Positions 21,003 to 31,838 of a stretch of DNA of 64,000 nucleotides are shown here, in pieces. How positions within the stretch are numbered: the stretch's first letter is position 1; each line of letters opens with the position of its first letter. The translations under genes and the position numbers were made by a program. The stretch is taken from contig JAGTXZ010000020.1 in assembly GCA_018398575.1 (NCBI GenBank), positions 2,604,001-2,668,000 on the forward strand, written 5' to 3'. The notes below the pieces were generated by a model. It was not told the origin of the DNA. It was given only the letters and a program-made list of their open reading frames with translations, and ran no database searches. This DNA is from Ampelomyces quisqualis. Lineage: Eukaryota; Ascomycota; Dothideomycetes; Pleosporales; Phaeosphaeriaceae.

Positions 21003-22213
21003 ATGCTCAGTAGACGCGCACATCACCTGGCGTCACACTCAATTCCGACTCCGCGTGGTCCGCAACTCCAATGGCGTTCCAGGTCCAGTCACGCTCGCAT
21101 TGCGACAGGGGACGACCTCGGCCCCACGCGCAACGGCGATCACCAGACGTTTCGTGCTCGGAGAGATGGGAGTGGCAAAGAACTACCACTTCCCCCGTTA
21201 CTAGACCCGCTGGTGATCGAGAGGAGGGCGTTGTGGGAGGCACCAAAGGCTCAGCCTAAAGCTGCAGACTTCACGCCTTTCCAGAAGAAGATGCAGGCCA
21301 ATCCGTATGGTGTGTGCCAGAACCAGCGCGCCAAGGGCTTCTACTAATCCCCACAGCTCATGCGCTGTCGTCGCCTGTTCGACAGTGTCGTGCAAATATC
21401 ATCTTGCTTCCAGTCGCATTCCTCACATCATTGCATGTGCGTCCACATCCCACGACCGACGATCCCTGGCTGCTTCCGGTTTCCCTTACTACGGACCAAA
21501 AACATCTTGGACCGCCATACCGCTTTGTTGAAAGTCAATTCTTGACTAAACAGATGGGGAAAAAGAAGCAGTGGCTGCGTGGAGTCTACGCACGATTCGA
21601 GGAAAAATTTGGCGGCAACGTCTTGAAGAAACTAGTTTGGAGGGAAGATCTGGCGCAAGTGATCTTGGACTTGAAGCAGAAGCAGTTGGTGAAAAAGCTG
21701 AGCTGGAGCACTGGTATCAAAGGACGCTTGACGCCCGTCGAAAGTCCAAGACCCGAAGACATTCACCAAGTGGACAATGTCTCGTGCATTCTGATTTTTC
21801 GCTCGTTGCGCACGCAAGCCAATGAGTGCGACGATCGCGCCAAGGACCTGGCCGCCGAAATGGATAAGTGGGCCTCCTATGTAGCGAAGAACTACGCGGA
21901 CAAGCTGGATCCCCACGCCGCACCTCACGTCACCCACAAAAGCCCATCGTGGTATAGTGAGCCTGTCGTCCCACGCCTGCAGCCACGAGCACAGTTTCCC
22001 GAGCTGGACTTCCATACTACCATATGGCGAGGAAGAAAAGTGGCTGTGTATAGCCTGACGGATCTGCTGGGCGAGGATAAGGCACGAGGACTGATTCAAG
22101 GGAGCGCATATGCTGAGGACAATTGCGTGGTGGTTAAAAGCGCAAGACATAATGTGCCCATGGAAGTCCTTCTCATGCGCCTCCAGGCGTATCTTGCGCG
22201 TCCGGGACCCTGA
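21003..22213 (+). CDS. Predicted mitochondrial protein of unknown function
   Basis: Exons 21003-21309 and 21357-22213 give 387 residues; the 47 nt intron has GTGTGT, a TACTAAT branch and CCACAG. Splicing joins NPY to AHALSSPVRQCRANIILLP. The N-terminus (MLSRRAHHLASHSIPTPRG) is basic, hydroxylated and free of acidic residues, like a matrix presequence. The body has a Lys-rich region (VILDLKQKQLVKKLSW), a central helix with many charges, and a C-terminal segment FHTTIWRGRKVAVYSLTDLLG. The layout recalls proteins of mitochondrial translation or respiratory growth, but I do not recognise a named family. It faces ClpP across 151 bp. Confidence 0.75.
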
Positions 22214-22262
22214 TACAACACCGACAAGTTGACCCGACCTCATGGTCAATCTGGCAGCACCT

Positions 22263-22904
22263 TCACTTCCTCACCTCCCAATCAGCTTTTGTCAGCCCAA
22301 AAACATGCATGTCCATGACCTCACCATGCTTCTCAGCATGCCCCTTCATGACGCCTTCATGCGGGTATCCGCACTTTTCGAAGCACCGCATACTTGCGAC
22401 ATTCCCAGCGAAAACACCGCCCCACAGACGTCTCATGCGCTGTCCATTTTTGCCCTCGTACGATTCAAAGGCCCATTTGGTTATTGCTCCAAGAGCTTCC
22501 GTGGTTAAGCCTTTACCACAATACCTTTCGCCAATCCAGTAGCCAATTTCGGCTGTATGACTGTTCACATCTGCTCCGAGCTTCAGACCAATGGATCCAA
22601 TCACAGTCTCGGGTGACGAGAGTTCGTAGATGCCGAATTGGCATACATGTGGAGAGGGGGGGTTCATGTTGATCCATATCTTGGCGCTTTCGAGGGTGTA
22701 GGGCGATGGAAAGGCCAGGGACATGTATTTTGCGATGGCAGGATTGTCTGCGTTGAGGGCCATGGAAGTTACATCTTGGAGATGGTAGGGCCGAAGGCCT
22801 AATCGGGCGGTAGTGATGATGGGTTCGGGAATCGGAGCGTCTTCAGATAGCGTCGGCGCCTCGATTCGCGCCTCTTTGGCCGCTGATTGCGCGGAGGTCG
22901 CCAT
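22263..22904 (-). CDS. GNAT acetyltransferase, RimJ/RimL type
   Basis: A single exon of 213 residues begins at MATSAQSAAKEARIE; the frame is open further upstream but has no earlier ATG. It shows the Acetyltransf_3 order: ITTARLGLRPYHLQDV at residues 33-48, then SIGLKLGADVNSHTAEIGYWIG and the acetyl-CoA binding loop ERYCGKGLTTEALGAITKWA (RxxGxGxxT-like). The end is NVASMRCFEKCGYPHEG. Such proteins acetylate small molecules or protein N-termini; the substrate here is unknown. The gene ends 50 bp from the stop of its convergent neighbour. Confidence 0.85.
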   Translation of the reverse strand: MATSAQSAAKEARIEAPTLSEDAPIPEPIITTARLGLRPYHLQDVTSMALNADNPAIAKYMSLAFPSPYTLESAKIWINMNPPSPHVCQFGIYELSSPETVIGSIGLKLGADVNSHTAEIGYWIGERYCGKGLTTEALGAITKWAFESYEGKNGQRMRRLWGGVFAGNVASMRCFEKCGYPHEGVMKGHAEKHGEVMDMHVFGLTKADWEVRK

Positions 22905-23301
22905 ACTGTTTCTCGTTGCGGTCTGCTTGAGGATCACGCTGCTGCCCCGAGAATCACGCCGATATAAATGAGACGACTAACTGCTTATGTGTTCCTCAAG
23001 ATTCGCGTTTGAGTCATGCAGACTGTGCCGCTGGGTTCGCGAATTCTGGAGCCATTCACCGTTGTCTATACACGTACCTTCTACTATGGGATTGGATCAG
23101 GGCTTGTAGCAGCGGCATTGCATACTTGAGCCTCAAGCTATTCGAATGTTCTACCACGTGGCGCACGCCTTCACACGCGGGAAGGTGGGAATGACGTCGT
23201 GCTGAAGATGGCCCGAGCTTAACGCGCTAAGTCGCGTGTCGCGACTGGAGCTTCAGTCCACGCAGACGACCTCGGCAAGGTCTGCTCTCTACCACGCGAC
23301 A
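22905..23301. other. Divergent region, GNAT and ECO1
   Basis: Contains the two promoters; no gene seen. Confidence 0.5.
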
Positions 23302-24578
23302 ATGGCTTCGTTGCCCACCAAGTAGGTAGAATTGCTGAAAGAAAAGCCATAAATTGACCATTATCCAGGAAAATCGTCCGAACTTATGCACGGCAAAAGC
23401 GCTCGCTTTACGATGAAGAGCCGCCCGCCAAACGCAGACGCGTCGAAAATGCAGATGCGACAGCTGAGGCGACGTCCTCGGTCACACAAAGTGAAGCTGC
23501 GACCGTAGAGTCTAGAAATCCTCTCGAATCATCTGATCTGGCCACTTCGAGTCCGAAAAGCCCGCCTGCAATATGGTCAGACGAGGCGCCACGGTCTAGT
23601 CCACCATCCTCGCCCGTACCCACCAGCTCCCCTCCCCCAATACAGAAGCGTCGAGCCGTCTTCGCCATCTTCAGAAAGCAAATCATCCCGAAAACCGGAA
23701 CGAAAAGACCACTCACAGAACGGAGCCACAATGCTCAAAGTCCGCCGAGACCACTCCCTCCCACGAAATCGAGGCGCATGGTGCAGATGCAGCTGGACCT
23801 GGCTAGCGAATCACGAAAGACATGCAAGACGTGCGGGATGGAGTACATACCATCGAACGCCGAGGACTTCGCGATGCATCGCAAATTTCATGCAATGAAT
23901 GTCGGAGGGTTAGACTTTACCAAGGCGACGGTGGAACAACTGAGAAAAAAACAGGTTTGGAGTGGAGGGGATGGAAGCTTCATTGCCGTGGTCGGGCGCA
24001 AAGACACGCTCGCGCTGCGGAACAGAACCAGAGACGTACTGAAAGTGGTCAACACGGAGCTTGGCGCGGTGACAATATCGGACGAGGAGCTTTGGAGCCA
24101 AACACGCGCCCCAGATGCCGGCGATGCGCCTCTGTCTGACGCGACCGAGACTGACCGCTCAAATGCGCAGTCTAGGCTGGCCACCGTCGATCGATTCAAG
24201 ACATACGTCTACATCCGGGGGCAGAAATGCATTGGAGCCTGTCTCACGGAACGTATCTGGGAGGCTCACACTGTGTTAGCCCAAGGCGACGCATCTGCAC
24301 AACCGCGTCAGCTCCGGTTCGAGAGTAAGAGCTCGTCAATTTCCATCAGCGCCGAGAGTACCCCTGCTTTGCTAGGCATCTCACGAATATGGACATCGAA
24401 TCAGCACAGAATGCAGGGCATTGCAACAACATTGCTGGACTGCGCACGGTCCGAGTTCCTGTATGGTTTGACGGTCGAGAAGGACGAGGTCGCGTTCAGT
24501 CAACCTACGGAAAGTGGAGGGAACTTGGCGAGGCGGTGGCATGGGCGCGAGCATGGTTGGCATGTGTATATTGACTGA
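23302..24578 (+). CDS. ECO1: Cohesin acetyltransferase Eco1/Ctf7
   Basis: Exons 23302-23321 and 23369-24578 give 409 residues; the first exon is only 20 nt (MASLPT plus two bases). Splicing yields KKIVRTYARQKRSLYDEEPP, a common N-terminus of fungal Eco1. After a Ser/Pro-rich, basic linker comes the C2H2 finger: CKTCGMEYIPSNAEDFAMH and its second His in KFH, near residues 285-305. The acetyltransferase part ends with the family block ISRIWTSNQHRMQGIATTLL, where QHRMQGIA is the acetyl-CoA loop, followed by FLYGLTVEKDEVAFSQPTES. Eco1 acetylates Smc3 in S phase to establish sister-chromatid cohesion in the nucleus. Confidence 0.93.
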
Positions 24579-24985
24579 GCTGGCGGCCGTCTGCCACGAC
24601 TGTCGTGCTCAGGATCGTGCCACGGTATCGCGCCTGCGATCTTCGACCAATACTCCGTACACGCCAATGATACGTGCTGCGTAATACCCGTGGCTGTAGT
24701 CAGCCCACAGCGTGCTTGTCAGGGACTCCCTAAGCAGATAGCTGCTATGAGCAGATTTCCACGACTAACATTATTGTCGAGCCGAGGGTGCACAAGCCAA
24801 GGCCAGTGTTGGCTCGTGGGGTCGCTCCAACATGTGCATGTCCCTCCGAGGTGGTGTCGGCGCTGTTTTGCCAGCGCTCCGACGACCATCAGCACAAGCG
24901 TGGGAGGGTACAGCAACTGCTCCACATTGCTTGTTGCGAGCTTCTTCCATGTACATAGAACAATGCATCACTTTTGAACTTCAGC
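24579..24985. other. Intergenic between co-directional genes
   Basis: ECO1 3' region and promoter of the next gene; no gene seen. Confidence 0.5.
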
Positions 24986-26970
24986 ATGTCCTCCGGAAAC
25001 CCGTTCCGCGCATCCCTTTCACACAACCCGGCTGCGTCCTCGCATGTGCCGCAGACCTCCTTTGTCACCGGCGATAGCAGCGTGCCTAGGGTGCCTGAGG
25101 ATGCCCGCTCCGGTATACCCTGCCTTGACTTCATGCGTTCTTCGAATGAGTAGGCAGTAACCGTGCTACAGGGCTCGAGGACGCACTGCCGCCCAGGACA
25201 AAGAAGCACGTCCGCATAGAATCAAACACCACATTCATCCCCCCGCATCCGGACACGAGCGACGCAGATGATTCACCTCAATCGTCCCTTGCCCAGAGGA
25301 CGGATCAGAGCGAACATGTAAACCCTCCATTTCCTGCGCAAGCCGCCAGCCGGCCGACTGCCGACGTGTTTGCGGGGCGATCCAATGCGCAAGCGGCTGC
25401 GCGAGGCTACGACATGGCAACACCAGATATATGCGCCGCTCCGACAAGGGCTCATCACGCACCGCAGTCAGCTTTGTTATCTGCTGGCGTTCCGGCCAAC
25501 CCATTTTCGCGGACATTGGCGACTATAGAGCCGCACGAGAGAGACACTGGCGAGGCCCGGACAGCTGCGGAACGGCCAGGTCTAGGCAACAACAGAGCTT
25601 CGCTAAACGTGGAGAGCTTCAAGACCCTGCTGCTCACAGGCAAGCCGGGACCGCATCCTCCGAGCCACTCGACGCTCACCGCTGCGCAAAGCAGCGTGCC
25701 CAGTGGCGCACAATTCGAGAGCAGCAGTAGCACGGATACTTCGTCGATATCACGACAATCACTATTTGAGCCTCCACAGCAGACACATGTCGAGTCGCCG
25801 AGGACATCATTTGAAATGCCAGAGTCGGAGGATGAGAGTATGGGGTTAGTGTCGGAAGTGAAGAAGGGCAAGAAGAAACCACCGCCAGCGCCCAAGCATC
25901 GCCATGGCAAACTCGTCACATCGCGACAACCGCAAACAGTGTCATTCGACAGCTTCGCTGCATCGGAGCCCGCCCCTTCGCCCATGATGCAGTCTAAAGA
26001 CAGTTCGGATGCCAACAAACCACTTCCCCCAACTCCCGTCGTGTCGCCTCCTGCTTTGCCCATCAGTACGCAAGACTCGTCGCAACAACGAGCACCACCA
26101 GCGCAGCAATACCCAAGCGAGTCTCTGGCAGCGACCGAGTTACCAAAACCGCAGAAGAAAACACCGCCTCCTGTTCCCCTGGCTCGCAGACAAAGCCAGC
26201 TACGAACGTCCACATCTGGGAACAGATCACGAAGCAATTCCAACCTCACCATGAATTCTCAACATTCTGTCGATGTCTCAGTGTCGAGTGTCGCCCCAAG
26301 CAACAAGGACCCTCTTCTATCTGTCGCCAAGTCACCACCTCCACCTCCTCGATCCAGGCACGGAGCACGGTTGACAGACATGAGCATATCGAGCGCTACC
26401 TCCTCGAGTACAGAGCTGCCACAACGCTCCGCATCAGTACGAACCGCGAACTCCATGCAGGATGCTATCTCTTCACGGCGAAGCACCTTGGATTCAGGGC
26501 CTCCGTCTCCCGCCGGTGAGGTTGGACGAACCTCATCAATCTCGTTGAATCGGAATGCGCAAAGGGCAGTCTCAAACGAAAGCTCAGGGAGCGCCATGCC
26601 TCCTCCGCCTCCACCCCCTCGTCGCCACAATCGCTCAAGTCTCGATCAGCAGCGCCCACACATCTCCTCTTCTTCACCCACAGAAAGCCGCCGCACCAGT
26701 GTTGAGAATCGACGAACGAGTCTCGAAAATAATCGGCGGACAAGCGTTGCCAGCGAGAGCTCTTTACGTCGTAAGTACGAACCTGCCGAGGACAAAGGAG
26801 GGAGTGAATACGCACCTTACTCGCCTAACAAAGAGTCGGAGAACAAGCTGGGCAGTGCAGGTGCTGCTTTGACGGATACAAGGAGCGACTCGAATAACAT
26901 CCTCGACGACATGGACAAGTTCCAGCGCGAGATTGAGGAGCTGAGACAGCGCTACAAGCAGACGAAGTAG
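24986..26970 (+). CDS. Proline-rich, largely disordered protein with C-terminal coiled coil
   Basis: Exons 24986-25112 and 25172-26970 give 641 residues. The spliced N-terminus MSSGNPFRASLSHN, then RTKKHVRIESNTTFIP, NPFSRTLATIE and ASLNVESFKTLLLTG are short conserved blocks in a protein family widespread in filamentous ascomycetes. Between and after them the chain is Ser/Thr/Pro-rich with PPPP and KKKPPPAPKHRHGKL tracts that look like SH3-binding sites. A Ser-Arg-rich repeat area (RRTSVENRRTSLENNRRTS) follows, and the end, ILDDMDKFQREIEELRQRY, is a short coiled coil. Such layouts occur in cytoskeletal or cell-cortex adaptors, but no function is known to me. Confidence 0.82.
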
Positions 26971-27284
26971 GATCTTGCTTAAACAGCATGCACCATGTGA
27001 ATAAGCGACGAAGCGAAGTCATAGCTGCATCCAGCGAGGTTTCCACTCGTCTCGTACATTTCCGATATAACGCACATGACCAACAAATTTCTCCATGAAA
27101 ACGTCCTCCCTATCCAGTCACCTATTCGTCCTCCAACCACAGCCCACAACTTTCCCCACAAACACACCCTCACAATTCAATCCCCTTATCCCGCCCATGC
27201 CTCAGAACAAACTCCCCGTCCATGTCTCTCCGCAGACACATCCACCTCCCCCGCAAAACCACTGATACACATGACATCTTTCCC
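26971..27284. other. Intergenic
   Basis: 3' region of the proline-rich protein gene and C-rich sequence leading into the decayed P-loop gene. No intact gene seen. Confidence 0.45.
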
Positions 27285-27951
27285 CCCGCCACCGGCAAAC
27301 CCACTCATCGCCCGCTGCCTCACATCTCACCCTGACATGACAGCCCACGCCATGCCCGTCGTACCTATCAGGTCACTACACGCTCATCGAGCCCGTGGCG
27401 CGGGTATTCCCGCGTCAGCATCCCGCGTCGCATGTGAAGCGCAGGAAGGTGCGCCGACAGGCGGTGCTGGGGAAGTGCGGTGCTGGGAAGCGAGGGGCGG
27501 GGCGTGTGCGTGGGCCCCGTGTGTACTGGGACGTCGCTGGGTTGGAGTGAGTTTGTTCCCGGGTGGTTGACTTTTGTCGTGGCGATGATGGTGGCGGTTG
27601 AGTAGGGGATGGTAGGGGATGGTAGGGGGAGCTCCTGATGGTCCGACGGATTCGCGCACGGTGGAGGACGCGGGGCATGGGGCCGCCGAGGAATATCAGA
27701 TCGCTTCGCAAAGTGCGGGGAGGCTGTTTGTGCCTGTTTACTTGGTGTGCGAAGAGGAGGAGACTCTGAGGCGGGCGGCGAGTGAGGAGCGGAAAGGGAC
27801 TGGTACGACCAAGTTGGTGGAGCAAGGCGAGGTGAAGCGCATTAGGTCTGAGTATAGTAGTTACTCATTTGGCATCGAGCAACAACTTAAGCTCGACGTC
27901 ACGAAAATGTCTGTGCAAGATGCTGCAGCCGGCTATTCAGGTGGACAATGA
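27285..27951 (+). pseudogene. Decayed small P-loop NTPase/kinase-like gene
   Basis: The 3' part is well preserved: from about 27700, SAGRLFVPVYLVCEEEETLR and then EERKGTGTTKLVEQGEVKRI and LKLDVTKMSVQDAA match the C-terminal half of a family of roughly 200-residue fungal P-loop proteins. Upstream the frame is broken several times. A remnant of the Walker A loop reads PATGKPTHRP at 27288-27317, a different frame gives HYTLIEPVARVFPRQHP near 27375-27425, and a third gives SEFVPGWLTFVVAMMVAVE before a stop near 27600. Such frame switches over about 400 bp indicate a dead gene, unless unusual introns are present. Family assignment is from memory of the pattern. Confidence 0.5.
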
Positions 27952-28233
27952 GGTATAGTGGTAAACAACCATCACAATCCTGAGGGAAGACACATCAAGA
28001 AAACGTGATCAAGTCACTTTTGTATTAGGCATTGAGAAGAGCTACACACATCTTAGTCATGCAAATAGCTGTCCGTCAATGATGTTGCAGTCCCCCAAGA
28101 AGTCGACAAATACAGAAGCTGTCGTGAAATGCTCTCATCTTTGTCGACATGCGACCGAAGAACAGGTACGATGTTGCCAGGCCTTATCCTATCGACATTG
28201 ACCTCAAAGTGACGTGAAACGAGGCGGTGGCGC

Positions 28234-28786
28234 CTAGACGAAAGCAGCCATGGCGACGACCAGGGAGCCCAGGCCGACCAGAGGGGTGGCGATAGCGGCT
28301 CCCGCAGTGGACACCTCGGCGGGAGTGCTGGAAACCGGCTGGGTGGGCTCAGCAGTCGAGGAGGGAGCCTCAGTCGTGACGGAGCCGGTGGTAGAGACAA
28401 CGACGGTGGAAGACGCAGCCTCAGAAGAAGGAGCGACCGGACCTGAGGAAGGAGGGCTGCTGCTCAGAGGAGACGCAGTCGACTCGATGACCGAAGTTGC
28501 GGAAGACTCTGCCGGGCCAGGCGACGTCGGAGGAGCGGGAGGGGCCTCGACCGACGAAGACGCAGGAGGAGGGGCGTACGAGTGGCCTGGAGTGACCGGG
28601 AGAGGTGTAGCGCCGCAGTCCTTGACAGTAGAGGTGACGGTGACGGTGACTGCCGTGGCACAGGCTGAGGATATGTTAGCATTGCACTCCATGTCGCGAT
28701 GTCGGGGACATACTCTCGGGGTCGGCCGAAGCGACGACGGCGCAGGCAAGCGCGGCAACTGCGAGGAGCTTGTTGAGGCCGAACAT
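28234..28786 (-). CDS. Small GPI-anchored S/T-rich cell-surface protein
   Basis: Exons 28786-28714 and 28664-28234 give 167 residues. Residues 1-21 (MFGLNKLLAVAALACAVVASA) form a signal peptide. The mature part begins DPETCATAVTVTVTSTVKDCG, a two-Cys Thr/Val stretch, and continues as Ser/Pro/Thr/Glu-rich sequence likely to be O-glycosylated. The C-terminus (GAAIATPLVGLGSLVVAMAAFV) is a hydrophobic tail following small residues, as for GPI attachment. It is probably a plasma-membrane or wall protein. It is divergent to another GPI-type protein at 29586. Confidence 0.82.
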
Positions 28787-29585
28787 GTTGACGGTGGAAA
28801 TGTGAGCTGGGCGTGAGAATGTGGTAGAGCTGGCGTAAGATGTCCGGGTTGAATGGATGCAATTCGGAGATGGGTGGTTGAGGGCGGTTCGGTGGAGAAG
28901 AAGAAGCGGAGGCGGTGGGGAGAGGTGTTTATATGCAGGAGCGTTTGCGGGAGGCAAAACTTGCTCCGTGTCGCCTAGGCGATAAGGCGCGATTGGACAG
29001 CGGCGGATCGGCGCGGAATAACCCAGGTGAAGGCGAGTGAGTCTGCGTGGAGGAAGGAGCCCGCGGCGCGTGTTTATGTACTGGTGCCGTGTGTGTGGCA
29101 GGAGCACCGTGTGCTACCCCCTCGACCACTCACAGCGCCAGTGCCGTCGCGCAGACGCAACATGCCGGGCAGTGTCTGCGCAGAGGAAACGTGTTGCCAT
29201 GGTCGCAAGCTCGCAGCCGAGGGTGAAGGACCGCTCACGTGCTCATCTGTCTTGCGCGCCCGGGCCGCGATTGCGCCCAACCCTCTTGCGGCATGACGTC
29301 GCCATCCCCTCCGCTCTCGCGGGGCTTGCCCTCGCTCGCCCGGCGCTTTCCTCGTTTGTTTGTTGTGGTCCCGCAGCGCCATTGCCCCGTCGTCTCCCCT
29401 CCACGCCAAGGCTTGGCACGCCTGCCGCGGTGGATGTACATGGCCAGACTCTTAAGCTGTTCTCTCCTCCACCAACTTCCTACACTCGTTTACCCACCCC
29501 ATTTCCGCTCGACCAGCAATCGGCTCTGCCCCACTGCTATCTTTGCCCCAACCACACTCTTTATCCTCCCGTACCGCCGCCAACC
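28787..29585. promoter_or_regulatory. 0.8 kb divergent region between two GPI-protein genes
   Basis: GC-rich sequence that must hold the promoters of both cell-surface genes. Pyrimidine-rich tracts precede each start, as is common at fungal core promoters. No gene supported. Confidence 0.45.
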
Positions 29586-31118
29586 ATGAAGGTGCTCCAG
29601 CTCGCCGCCCTCTTCGGAGCCACTGTCTCGGCAGCAGCCAACCCGCTCGTTCGCCGCAATGGTAAGTGCGAACCCGCGATCCTTGCTCATTGAATCAATT
29701 GAAGGCGTGCAATTGCAAGCCGGCCCATGTCCGTGCATGTTCCTAACTTGGCACAGTAGATCGACGAGATCTCGCGGCCACTACCACCGTGGTCAACTTC
29801 ATCACCTCGGTCAACACCTTCACGACCACCTGCACCGCTGCTCCGGACTGTCCGGCAGGCTCCACTGTTTACCTGACCTCGACCACGGTCGTAGACAGCA
29901 CCACCACGATCTGCTCGACCCCAGGTGCTATTCTGCCTCCGTTTGGGGCTTCTGCCACGCCCATCAGTAGCTCGGCTCTTCCGCTTGCTCCAGGCTCATC
30001 GTCTGCCTACCCAGGTCTTCCTGGCGAGTCCAGCAGCACTCCAGCTTCGTCAGCGGCTTCTTCGGGCATCTCTCTGCCTTCGCTTCCAGGTTTTACGGTC
30101 AGTGTCATTCCGGGGTCTACGCTTGAGAGCTCCTTCAGCATCGTCCCTCCCACTGTCTCGGCGACGCCTTCCCGCGCTCCTGTCGTGAGCGGTCCTACAT
30201 CAGGCGGCTCACTGTCGAGCGTCTCGGCTACCGATGCCGTTTCCGTACCCGATTCCTCTTCTGGCGGCCCTGTTCCCTCGACTCCGTTGAACACGAACAC
30301 GGACGGCATCCACACCTCTTTGCCAACTGGCTCTTCGTCCGGTGCTTACAACGGACCCCCTAGCAGCTCAGGTGTGCCCTCAAATACCAACACAGACGCC
30401 GTGCCTACTTCTCCCGTGTCGTCCTCTGCTGGACAATCTTCTGCCGAGGCAACTTCGTCCGGTACGTACGCTTCGACTCTGCTAACTCCTTCTCGATACC
30501 CTACCGGGGGACCGTCTTCGTCAGATGGTGCGACTCCTTCTCGCGGTACTTCTTTACCTCTTGGGCCAAGCTCACTATTCAATCCAGGCTCTTCTGCGGC
30601 TGCCTCGTCCAGCCGATCTGGTAGCGTTCCCGTCTACCCAACTGGTCCAGCGTCCGGACCTACCTCTTCAGGCACTTATCCGACCGTGGGTAATGCTACC
30701 TCAGACAGCTACGGCCCCCCAACGCCACCAGCAGAATCGGAGACTACGGTCGATAGCACTGTTAGCGTCACGAGCTATCTCACGCAGACTCTGACTTCGG
30801 TCGTTACCACGCCACCTTCGTTTACCGTGCCTTATAACATCAGCACCCGATCCAACGTGGAGGCTACAGATATCAGTCGTGTCTCTAGTGTCTCTGCTTA
30901 CCCCTCAGGCTCCGGGTAAGCCAACCGCCATGAATATCATGTCTCTAAGATGTTAACTTCTGTGCTCCAGATATGCGCGTCCCACTGGCAACGGTACTGT
31001 CATCTCGCCCCGGCCCACATACAGCGAGGTTCCCATCAACATGGGCCATGTCGTCGGTGCTGGAAAGAGCTCTCTTGCGGCCATCGTCGTCGCTCTCGCT
31101 TTTGCCCACTTCGCGTAA
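29586..31118 (+). CDS. Large GPI-anchored S/T/P-rich cell-wall protein
   Basis: Exons 29586-29661, 29757-30915 and 30971-31118 give 460 residues. The signal peptide is MKVLQLAALFGATVSAAA, followed by a dibasic RR and, after splicing, DRRD, possible Kex2-type sites. A TTT/CPA block (CTAAPDCPAGSTVYLTSTTV) gives the only clustered Cys. Most of the rest is Ser/Thr/Pro/Gly low complexity, with a twice-used NTNTD motif (NTNTDGIHTSLPT and NTNTDAVPTSPVS). The C-terminal exon ends VGAGKSSLAAIVVALAFAHFA, a GPI signal. The second exon may start at 29757 or 29760, because the acceptor is a CAGTAG tandem that adds or drops one residue in frame. Confidence 0.82.
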
Positions 31119-31838
31119 AGTCGGTAACATACACGTTCGATCGCGCAGTCTGGTATCTGTCATGGTCCGGTCTTGTTGTGCGGTTATGCGTGAGGACGGT
31201 GGGACATTCTTGCATCGCCTTTCGCGCCTAGCATTGCTTGAGCGGTCCGGCTGTTTACATACTTACACTGTGGTTTACGACTAACGGCTTTGATGATGTT
31301 CCCACGGCTGTTTGTTTCTTAGCTAGACAGGGTTTCTTCTCACATGTACTACCAGTTACGATCGGCCGAAAAGTATAGCATGTAATATGAAACACACTTT
31401 TAAATCGGCCAATTTGAGGTGTCTTGCGTGCTTTGTGGTGAGTCTGGTGTGCTTGTCCTGTGGTGAGGTAAGGTGTTCAGAAGAAGAGTGAGGTCTCGCG
31501 GGTGGACCGGCCAAGCGAATCTTACGCGCGCCTAGGTAGTTAGCGTACCGGCTCATCGCAATCATGGTGATCAAAGAAGCCAATGCGTGAGGGCTGTGCA
31601 CATGAAAAGGACTGGAGATTTGTAAACATTCAAAATTCTGTTGAAGTGTACAAAGCTTTGAAGTATTACAAGCTATGCTTGTTGATCTGTTATGCCACAG
31701 GCATCAGCCCAGAGACTACTAGCATAGGCTACCAAGTAGAAGAGAATTTCGGCTTTTCCACAAACTCATCCGCAATCATTACTACAAGGCCGTTTGATTG
31801 CGCCTGCACCGTCCAGAGAACCCACACGCCGCCCTTTA
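31119..31838. other. Convergent 3' region
   Basis: Between the ends of the wall-protein gene and TAF5; no gene supported. Confidence 0.5.

Noticed and set aside
25455..26252. 265-codon frame opposite the proline-rich protein
   Set aside because: Cys/Gly-rich translation typical of the reverse strand of Ser/Pro-rich coding sequence.
29027..29693. Gene frames upstream of the large wall protein
   Set aside because: GC-rich frames without domain; the spliced signal-peptide start at 29586 explains the gene.
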